DNA from: Ascaphus truei
Taxonomy: Eukaryota > Chordata > Amphibia > Anura > Ascaphidae
NCBI GenBank assembly: GCA_036426205.1
Contig: CM071568.1
Location: forward strand, 233,326,530 to 233,390,529
Reading direction: 5' to 3'
DNA: 64,000 nt
The first letter of the stretch is position 1. Every line of letters starts with the position of its first letter. The position numbers and the translations under genes are program-made. Below, piece after piece: positions 54,600 to 64,000 of the stretch. Under the pieces are notes generated by a model. The model was not told the origin of the DNA. It ran no database searches and worked only from the letters and a program-made list of their open reading frames with translations.

Positions 54600-55800
54600 T
54601 TTTATTCTAGTCCTTTGCCACATTTGTGACAACACAGACAGGCAGAGCACACAGGAACATATGGATGTCTAACTTAGCTAACCGGGAGCAACCACCCACC
54701 CCCTCTGATAAATAAACAAGATGGTAAAGCTGGACCCAGGGGCACGTGATGGAAAACTTGTAGAGACAATGTACGTGAAAAAGGGGATCAGGAGTGAGGA
54801 GGGGTTCAGTTGCAAGGAGGGGTCCAGAGGTGAAGAGAAGTCCAGAGCCAATGGGAGATAAATGGATAGGAACAGTAAAGAGCAGATGGCCGGCAAGTAA
54901 ATGGTCAGACTGGACAGGTCTAAAATGGGAAATCCAGGCAGCGACAGAAGGATCCAAGTAACAGAGGAAAATGTTCAGCAAACGTAAAAGAGTACCAGAC
55001 AGGCAGCAAAGATATCAGGATGTATAAAAACCCTTGGATGTAACATGGAAACCACAAAAGACAGGAAACCAAATGTATAAAAACGGACAGGGTTTATTGT
55101 TGCACTAAGGAAAAAAAACAGTGAAACAAATTGGCGTCTACCTGTGGTAGCTACGGCTACAAACAAGGATGGGGTGGGGAAGCAAATAGTACTAAGGAAA
55201 ATAACAGGACACACTAAGTTAGCTGCAAGTGTTTCAGTGCTACATGCAAAGCGACAGTGGTAGTAGGGGACAAATAATAAAAAAGGGGCAAATAGTTCAA
55301 GGGGAATACAAGACAACAAACAGAAGGTACCTGTAGATCTGCAGAACTCGGGGCTAGAAATAAAAAGGAACAGGAAAAGACTCAGCGCTAGGGAACAAAG
55401 AATAACATGACTCATTTAAACAGAAAGTTGACAAGCAAAAAAACTAACACGTGGTGGGGTTTTATACCCCAAAATAAGATGGCAGCTTGTCTCATGGACT
55501 GTTTCTAGTTCGTACCAGTGCTAAACCTGACTCCTCTGTGTACCCCTACAGATCTATGAGGAGTACTGTGGGAGGATCATGACAAAGGAACAACAGAGAG
55601 TAATCTGTTGCAGCAGGGGAGCATAGCATTCCTGGGCTTTATAGGCTCGACCCAAGAAATACTCTTGCTGAGGAACAGCAGCAAACCAGGACACCAGAGC
55701 AGGTCCAAGGAATACTCTGAGCAACATGGGCCTCCGGGGAAGCCAGCAAGGTCCGGGACAGAAGCGCAGTTGAGACATGACCAAAGTTACTTTAAGTAAT
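54600..55800. mobile_element. LTR-like retroelement sequence, unresolved
   Basis: G/A-rich on the plus strand with 'ggagtgaggaggggttcag' and 'agtccagagccaatggg' words reminiscent of the block at 9900-10130. The following part (55500-55790) resembles an LTR leader. Domains not found. Confidence 0.35.
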
Positions 55801-57110
55801 CATCATCTCGCATTCTGTCTGGACTGCTCTATCAAAGCCTGGGAAGTGTCTTTCCCAGTAAAAACTGGGAATGTAGTCGGAGAACAGTGCGGCTTTTAAT
55901 TTTATTTCTACTATATTTCAATAGTTGCAGTGCTTTGTGGGATAAGTTCACTGTCATATGCACACAAGTTTCCCCAACTCTATTAGTTCCTATTTGTGCG
56001 ACCTATCAGCCTTCTGCATGCATGGTGATTGCACTTCTGGAGCAATGAGAGCAGTGGTTTTCTGGCCATTTAGTTAAATAATGATTAAACGATTAGATGT
56101 CTCCACCTCCTATGAAGTTGACCAACCTGCAATCAATTAGGAAATTCCCCATGTTGCATTGCATAGGTGTGGTCGTTTGGAACATTGAGCAGCTATGTGG
56201 CCCAAACTCTCCACAATGTAACACTTGAGGGGGAACCAAAGTTCTTTACTCTCCCCTTATAGTTAATGGGCTCCTTTGGAAGTTTGTATCATTCTCTCAC
56301 TCAACTCTCCCCACTACAGTCTCGGCTGGGTCTTCAGGACTGAAGTTTGTCTCTATAAGTAGCTCCAATCTTAATTCTGGGTCCATGACAGCTCTTTTGC
56401 GGTCCGGTGCCATTCTACCAATGCCAAAATGTTGTCATAGGAGTCAAGAGCATTTTGTCTATCATTCAAACAAGCCTGGAGGCAACCTCATAGAAATCGG
56501 TCCAAAACGAGGACTCGTTAATTTTGCAGGACTGTTGATTTTGGCCAGTGTCCCCTCAGTGCCAAATTAATCCGTTTAAGAGGAAGGAGGAGTCGTTGTT
56601 CTCCTTGTACTTACATACCGTGAAACCTCTGTACCGAATGGTTGCAGTACTGATTCAGGCAAGCATTTCTGCTTTCAAGCAAGAATACTCTGCTGCATCT
56701 TCTAAATCAAGGTCATGGTAGGCCTTTTGAGCTTCACCACAAGAAAGGCGCAAATATGACAATCACTGTTCCTGGGTCAAGCTCCCTGTGGCGGTTCTTC
56801 AAATGCTTGAAGGTAGGCCTCAACCTATCCTCTGTAAATTAAGATTGGCATGACACTCTTCCATGCTATTAGTGCTCATAGTGCGGGTTCTCTCAAATGC
56901 CTTGAAGGTAGGCCTCAACCTCATCTTGTAAATAAAGATTGGCATGACACTCTTCCATGCTATTAGTGCTCATAGTGTCTAGTCGTGAAATACTCTTCCA
57001 GTCTCTAACCACCTCCAGAACATGCCTCGACTGTCAGCAGCCTCTTGCAAGTACCGTTGCATTCACCAGGGCCTTCACTAATCCTCCATCATTCCATTGC
57101 TTCCACCATA
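55801..57110. other. degenerate sequence with a local tandem repeat
   Basis: A segment 'tgaaggtaggcctcaacct' through 'atgacactcttccatgctat' occurs at about 56809-56880 and again at 56902-56970, a roughly 95-bp direct repeat. Otherwise no gene or family recognised. Confidence 0.5.
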
Positions 57111-57114
57111 TGAC

Positions 57115-57730
57115 TGTAACAAGGCACCCTCCTTCTCTGTGCTCTCAACCACTGTCAGGCGGTAAAGGAATAGTGAGGCAGAGTATGTGTGTTTCCTCAG
57201 ATTTATTTTACACATCTGTATGTATATGGTGTCCTGTCCTTAGTTGACATTGTGTGCCTTTAACTGAAAAAAAAATCAAAAGCTAGCTCCCACTGGAGAT
57301 CACAGTAACTACAATTATAAGCTGGTTGTGACTCCAGCCCAGTGTTTTAACTGATCTTACATCCCAGATAGTCTACCTTTGAGCTGAGTCAAACAACATA
57401 AAATGTTGGACTTTCAAAAAGTCTCAGTTTGCTGGGTTCTGTTTACAGCCTTCTTCACGCTTTCGGCAACTATTCCTCCCAGTCTGCAGCATCAACTGAG
57501 AGGCTGTTTTCCAAGCACAGGATACTTTAAAACAGGTCTTCCTCACAGAGATACCTTCAAAAAGAGTATTCCTCCTGACATGGGAGCTGCAGGGAACATG
57601 CTCCCCCCACCCAGTTTCTTTGAAACTCTGTTCCCCTGTATAAAGGTGCTTATTGCAGCACCTGGCTTGTAACTTGGTCTTGCACAGAAATCTGGCGCTG
57701 GATGTCCCTCCAGTGGGACACGCACTGTGC
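57115..57730 (+). repeat. LTR-like or promoter-like repeat, right copy
   Basis: Counterpart of 52215-52615, with an extra 200 bp near its start. See that entry for the shared words. Confidence 0.6.
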
Positions 57731-58950
57731 ACCCGACTATTAAGCCACAAACATGGGCATACCACTGAAGAAAAGAAAAAACTTTTCTTTGTGAAAAGGT
57801 AAGATTATGTTTCTTATATGTGCCAAGCTAATAAAGCAAGCTTTCCTCTCAAATGTTGGTAAACGGCAAACTGCAAGAGATCAATTTATTCACACTCAGA
57901 CCACTGTAGTGTGAGTAGTGTTTTTGGTTGTTAACAGCAGCATAACAGATTTTAAAATCTGTGGGACGTTTAACTTCTGTAATATATGTTTGATGTGGAA
58001 ACACACATGGAAACGATGTAGTGCATATATTCTTGTGAATGTCGAATGTCACACCTTCAATGCAGAATGAAACATTGCTTCACGGAATTAGTTTCTACAT
58101 GTAAAACTCCATCATAAATATTCAGGGATTGGAAAGTTTGTGCAGGACACAATTGATTGTTAAATGAATGTACTTAACAGATTATTTCTTCTGACATTTC
58201 TAAATCATCCCAAATCAACTCAAACCTGCGGCAGAGAAGTGATGCCAATGAGTATTATAAATAGCTTATCATATTAAAAAAACTACTAGCGGAAGTTTTA
58301 TACTTGATAAATATCCGTTTGTATGTTTTTAATATGGAAAAAATATTTAAATATATAACAAACAAATATAAAGACATCAAACACTTCTCCTAGTACTAAC
58401 TTTCAGTGTAAATGCACCACATCTGCACTAATGCCAGAATTTCACACAATACGGTGTATGTTACATACTTCATACACTTCATAAAACAGGAGTCTGAAAT
58501 GTAATGCATGTTTGTGAATGCACTTTTTGTAAAAATAATTTTTGAGGCTATGATACATATTGTGTTAGACCTTGCTAATAACAGGTGTTCTGTGTAATGT
58601 CCACTACAATGGGGATATGTACCCAAAATGAAGGGCTATGAAGGTGGTCTTATGGAGTAGCCCGATCAGTAAATATGTATCCGTGTCTAATCCTGCCTTT
58701 AGTTTGGCCCTCACACATGTAAAGGAGTTACACCCAATATTAGATATGTCTGTTATTTGTTGTCGTTTTATCTATTTTATATTTCTTGCCAGAGAGGTTG
58801 GGAATGTCTGTGCCTTTGTGGTTATGTTGGACTCAAAGGGCTTTGAAATAGGCTTTGTGAGAGAGGACAAAGAGGGAGAGCAAAGTTCTATTTCATCAGA
58901 GAAACCGATTTACTTATATCAGTAGCACCAAATAGAAGTCTCCTTAGAAG
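57731..58950. other. AT-rich sequence, no gene seen
   Basis: The ORF 58638-58925 has no recognised domain. No repeat identified. Confidence 0.5.
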
Positions 58951-58999
58951 ATAGATAATGAAGTTAACATACGCATGTAAGTTAACTCTGTCAACTAGT

Positions 59000-61900
59000 A
59001 TAACTCAGATAGGGAACTAGTGAAGCATCGCAGGTTATGCAAAATGTGTATGGACCCATATGTACTCGCCTCCTCTAAAAACTCTGGAGGGAATCTAATA
59101 TGTCGCAGACTTCCTTCACAACAAATGTATCCTATTCGTTTCTCCCAGGCTAAACGAACTACTTTCGTCACTAAAAACTCAAAAGTCTAAAACCACCAGA
59201 GGAAAAACTTCTAGACCTCAGCCGAACCCTCCAAAGGCACCACCGGTCTTCTGGGGGTCTCACAAAGGGCTATTCCACTCCATCGTCCCAAAGAGAACAA
59301 GGCCATATATAAAAGTCCCCTGACTGAAGACTCGCTTTGAGGCAGAGAAACATCTAAAGGATGACATCGTTGGTTCATGGTGGGACTGGAGGGGCCTCGT
59401 TGTGGGGACTAAGGACCAGACGCTTGTGAGAGGTTTTGTATTGTGTATTGTTGTTAGTTCATAGTGGTTTTAATAAGGAAAAGGTATATAAAAAGCAAAA
59501 GGAAGAATCAAAAAAATAAATAGAATAAGAGAAGTTATTGTAAATTATTTGCCGATGAGATTACTTGTTGTTGCATTATTCTGTAGTTCTCTGCACGGCC
59601 GGGTTGTTCCGACCCTCCTGAATCCGGCCGTGCCCGAGAGGTTGAGCACCTAGGTGTAAGCTATTTATTCCCTTGGTATTCCATTCATCCGTTTTATCCA
59701 AGGGCAATCGAGATACAGATAGAATTGTCACCTAAAGACTCACATATAAATGCCAATAATTTATATACTCGCCCAGCCCCATAATGTCAAGGGTCTTAAC
59801 GAACCCTGTAGGAGGAAGGAAAATGGCCATGACAGAATATAAGAGTATAAGAGCGATGTAATCTCCTACAAGAGGACGAGCTTTAAGCAAGAACAATATC
59901 CCTTTCATTCATTGATAAACAATACAAAAACAGGTTTTTCATTCGACCGCACCAGCAAAAAAAAAGCGGGTTATGATTCTATTTAATAACAAATTCCTTT
60001 TAAAGGTACCCAATCTAAATCAGCTGGAGATGGAAGATATCTAATCCTAGCAGGATCGCTATACGGTTCAAGACTGACCTTTGCCAATGTTTAGTGCCCC
60101 TAATGAAACCAGTGCCAAATTCTTCACTAAATTCTTGTACCCTAAAAAAAGTAGCAGAGGTAGGGAGTGTGTAATTGGAGGGATTGTAACTAGCCATGGA
60201 CCCAAAACACTGATAGAACTGGACGCTGTAACCATTCAAAGAAAGGTAGATTCTAGGGCCCTGATCAAAGGTCGTAGAGGAACTCCATTTGGCAGTGGAT
60301 GTGAGAAGAGAACTTAACCCAACAAACAAGGAATTTACTTTCATTCCCTCCTCATGGTTACATTCCCGTATAGACTATATTTTTATTTACACTAGAGCAA
60401 TACACATATGTGATATTCAAGAATAGTGCTGTGGCTGATCGGATCAGCCCAGGTGGAGAGAGATGCTCACATCTTAATGCCCCACATCAGCCAAATGGAA
60501 AATAAAGAAGTCCTTATCAAAATACCTGAGATTAAAAAAAAATAACTGGATGAAGAAACTAGAGTTCTTTTTCAAAACAATACAGACTCAGTATCATCCC
60601 CTTGTCTAGGTGGGAGGCCCATAAGGTCACACTTAGAGGAAAGCAATAAGTATTGCAGGAAATAGAAAGAAAGAAAAGGATCGAAAAGGAAGAAGAAAGA
60701 AGAGCAAGAAAGAAAGAAGAGAGCCCAATCTATAAGAGGGCCCAAACAAAGTGGAAGAAATAACAAATACAAAAGACGGGAATCACATGTAGATCTAATT
60801 AAAGTAAAGGGAGGCCAAAAACTGAAGGAACGCCTTCTCAGGCTAAGGCAGAACACATCCCTCACCTTTACGTAAAGATTACATTTTTTTGAGAAATCAA
60901 ATATAGCCTGACTAAAATGCTGCCGCATTAGATTAGAAAAATCTCACGATCTTCGAAACAAACCGTTAATATCCACGCATTCAGACAAAACAGGGATATC
61001 CCTCAAACTAAACCGACACTTAATTAAGGAATCCAGGCCTTCTATTCCAATTATATGACGGTAATAAGACGTAAACAAAGCATAACAATTGACAAACCCA
61101 ATGGGAAAACTTCCTAGTTCAAGCAATCTCCCCATAAGTACTCCAGACGCTTTAAAGACCAAATTAGCCCAAGGATTCACACTCGACGAAGAATGAGTTC
61201 TTAGGGTTATTAAAGATCTGATCTAAACCGGCTAAGGCTTCCGGGGCCGATGGCTTCTACGAACCGTATACTATAAAAAAATCTCTAATTGCCTCGCCCC
61301 AGTATGTTTAAATACTGTACAAAATCTTATACTAATTAGGACACTCCCAAGTTCCCAACAGTATGTGCCAGGCAACTAAACCACTAAATCCATAAAGATG
61401 GGAATAAGAACCCTACAGATGTAAGGAACTAGAGACCCAATTTCTTTAATAAACCTGACTTAAAAATATTCTCCAAAATATTAGCAATAGATTAAAAAAG
61501 AGTCCTCCCATCACATGGCTTCATCTGGACCAGTGGGTTTTATCCTGGACAGACAAGCTGCGACAATACCAGAGCATTATCGAGTTGGTGATCATTAGCA
61601 ACCAAAAATAAAAATACCATGATGGTCATGAGCCTTCGACGGCGAAAAGGCATTGACCGAATCGACAGGAAATACATTTCAAAAACAATTGCAGGCATTT
61701 GGAGTGGACAGGTCCCCGTCCTTAGCGCCATCGACGTCTGTATACACTACCCATCGGCAACATATTACTCCAAAGGGTTTCTTACTCTGAGGAACTTTTC
61801 CTAAAAAAATGGAAACAAGACAGGGAGTGCCCTTATCTCTCGCTGCTATCGCCCTCTTGCAAACATAAGAAACAACCCCATAATGTAACAGGAGTTCAGG

Positions 61901-63985
61901 TGAAGAGTAAGATATACAAATCTGCAACTTTATGCAGATGAGTGATCCGACAATATCACAAACTCAATTCACTCCAAAATTTATCACCACTTGTTTCTTT
62001 TACGGATATCTCAGTTTCAAAATTAATAGTGGACAAATCTGGGGCACTAAATATAAATTGCCTAAAGACAAATTAAAATGATTGTCTTTTAAACTTTTGT
62101 TTTAAGTGGCAACCGAATTACGATCAAACTGACCTAGGGATTATTATCACAAAAGACATAGTACTCTGTATAGGGGAAGAATTTACCAAAGGTCCTCCTC
62201 GAGAGTGTTAAGCTTGATTTGGAAGTGGTCGGCCAGCGCTATATCATGGAATAGGCGAGAATACATAGTAAAAACATGACTATTGCCCCGTCTCCGGTAT
62301 CTTTTCAAAACTTACCCATTCAATGTATTGGGAGGGAAATTATAGACTCTAGAAGTCTATAATAAACAAATTAATCTGGAAACAACAAAAAACACAAGAA
62401 TTGGTAAGAAAATCTTAATAGATACAAACAAGAAGTGAGGGCTGGGGTCATTACCAGCCTTATTGTCTAGTACAAGAAGCAGCACCCAAACAATGCAAAC
62501 TAATAATATGGTACTTAATCCATCACAGACGTCTGTTGGTTTCATTGGAAAGGATTTAGTTGCCCTAGTTGAATTAAGGAATCTTCTTGGGGTCCCCGGT
62601 GAGAAGAAGAGACCCGAAAGTAGTTCAAAATCCAGCAAAATTATAGCCACTCACTAAAATATGGAACTTTCAAGTCTTGGGCGAATCGACACTTTTTTTA
62701 CATACACACGGAATAAACTTATGACCCACATATGGTATGATAATCCAGAATTTGGTACGAGGGAATGGGCCGTTAATACGGTTTATAGGACTGGAAAATA
62801 CAGCAGGTCACCAAGATTGAAAGATTGTAGTCAGAGGGATTCCCAGGACCCTTGATATTTCCACGGGGGGGGGAAAGGAGCTAATCAAAAAAGGAAGTAT
62901 GAGGGAAAATGGGGACATAAAATTAGAACCAACCACAAAAAACAAAATCTTTTCAAAAAAAAAGGGTTGTTTGCCGCGTCCCCCAAATACCTTCAATTGA
63001 AGCCTTTTATAAACACAAATCCGACCCGCCCCGAATGTGGAACTAGACTTTGAGTACTTTGTCTACATGATTAGTAACACATCGGGCTGATAATCTAAAA
63101 CTGTCATGGGTACTTTGTAGCCCACTCCGCATATGAATCAAAAACGAAAAATATATGCATAATGGGAGAATGATCGGGGGGGGGGGGGAACTAGACATGG
63201 AAGACTGAATGATATTTTTCAGAAGGGTGCCACATCCTCAATGGTGATCACACTACGAGAGAAAATGCCTATTAAAGTTTATGATGAGGTGGTATTAAGC
63301 CCCCATGAGACTAGCTAAATCATCCAGAGTAGTACCCCCCCAAATATATGACCGAAAGGAGTGGAGAGACAAGCACATTTATACTATGTCGGGGGATGAC
63401 CATTCATAGCACACGCCTTATTGGGCTGGAATCAAAATGTAAGTCCCAAAGGTTTTCGGTGGGATCCTACCAAGGATCCTGGGTTAATTTTTTAACAAAA
63501 CTATATTACCTCCTCAGCGAGACATGGAAAAAAAATTACTGTGCACATATCTTCAGCTGCAAGACGCGAACTAGCGGCAGTATGGAAAACAAAAACAATA
63601 TTTCCCTCAATCCCCAAAGTTAAAATAAAGTTCTGGCGGATTTGCATTACATGGAAAAATTGGTTAGTCTGTAATAACGACCCCTACACAGTATTTTTCA
63701 GAAGGCTAATTGTGGTTACCTGGATTATGAGTGAAAGTCAACCTAGAAAATGATACCACTTAGATTTTGTTGTAAAAAAAAAAAAATGATATTTATATTA
63801 ACTGTGGTGAGAATTTTAAGATGACTTGTTAGGTAAAATTTTTTAAAATGAATGTGTTCTTTTCTCCATTACTATTTTGTTGTACGCTTCTCCCCCTCCC
63901 CACCATTGTTAAGTTTTTCTATCATTTCCCCTCTTGCATAAAAAAATTATAATCAAAAATACAGTACAATTAAAAAAACAAAAAA
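59000..63985 (+). mobile_element. L1-type LINE, nearly full length, heavily decayed
   Basis: Plus-strand element with a possible ORF1 remnant (about 59090-59350), an ORF2 relic (about 59740-63600) and a 3' region with A-rich tail at 63940-63985. Numerous stops and frameshifts show an old insertion. Confidence 0.8.
59740..63600 (+). pseudogene. L1 ORF2 relic (endonuclease and reverse transcriptase)
   Basis: Endonuclease-RT protein of L1-clade retrotransposons, in many frames. In order: PHNVKGLNEP at about 59778 (endonuclease N-terminus), DGRYLILAGSLYGS then FANVYAPNETSAKFF at about 60025-60115, SRIDYIFIYTRA at about 60362 (endonuclease end), NFFNKPDLKIFSKILAI near 61440-61490, SGFYPGQTSCDNTRA at about 61534 (RT), MSLRRRKGIDRIDRKYISKTI at about 61629, and LQLYADE at 61922-61942, the RT catalytic box with its last aspartate changed to glutamate. 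The C-terminal third is barely readable. Confidence 0.85.
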
Positions 63986-64000
63986 GTTAACCCACACAGG

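Noticed and set aside
1..64000. CRISPR array, prokaryotic operon or phage
   Set aside because: Regular-spaced repeats with unique spacers are absent, and spliced integrin exons plus eukaryotic transposons establish a vertebrate genome.

Overview
This is a vertebrate nuclear genomic window, most likely from an anuran amphibian. The evidence is three spliced exons of integrin beta-8 on the minus strand, set in introns filled with repeats: Ty3/Gypsy chromovirus, Tc1, hAT, Harbinger-like MITEs, Penelope-like elements (PLEs) with GIY-YIG domains, L1, L2-type LINE tails ending in 'ataaataaaga', and a MIR-like CORE-SINE. The frog assignment rests on this repeat spectrum and is an inference. There are no bacterial-style operons; almost every short ORF is repeat sequence or chance.

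Host gene: itgb8 runs right to left. Exon 2 (39813-39898) encodes the start of the PSI domain, exon 3 (25496-25664) its continuation, and exon 4 (2098-2344) the start of the beta-I domain with the DVSAS metal-binding loop. All three have AG/GT borders and compatible phases (1, 0, 1, 2). Introns are about 14.1 kb and 23.2 kb. The signal-peptide exon was not found and is either upstream in 40-64 kb or outside; exons 5 onward lie left of the window.

Layout: 0-1.2 kb minisatellite and MITE; 2.1-2.3 kb exon 4; 2.5-9.5 kb L2 tail, LTR-like pieces, PLE GIY-YIG fragment, hAT MITE, a 156-bp-arm perfect inverted repeat, and a Harbinger-type MITE; 9.6-11.9 kb TIR element and Tc1 relic; 12.2-18.0 kb complete Gypsy chromovirus with LTRs and a 5-bp target duplication; 18-25 kb L2/SINE relics and a PNMA-like Gag relic; 25.5 kb exon 3; 27.4-31.9 kb hAT transposase relic split by a Tc1 element; 32.3-38.1 kb tandem 2.5-kb duplication carrying hAT elements and long GT repeats; 38.1-38.5 kb hairpin holding a hammerhead-like motif; 39.0-39.9 kb L2 end and exon 2; 40-50 kb hAT element, 1.75-kb G-rich minisatellite with Helitron-like end, PLE remnant; a 19-N gap at 50139; 50-58 kb inverted repeats, LTR-like repeats and an antisense coiled-coil-protein relic; 59-64 kb decayed L1.

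Most interesting signal: at least seven sites look like hammerhead ribozyme (HHR) cores. In each, the short stem III is a perfect or near-perfect palindrome (ACGCGT or ACAGCTGT). They sit in PLE 3' regions, in long inverted repeats or in dispersed repeats. The copy at 38247-38293 keeps the CTGANGA box, a perfect stem II, GAA and a supported stem I. HHRs in PLEs are known in general; the palindromic, hairpin-loop arrangement seen here is worth testing. The Gypsy element also carries a GGGAAAT slippery heptamer, in frame just before the gag stop, matching in position and type the site known in the related domesticated gene PEG10.
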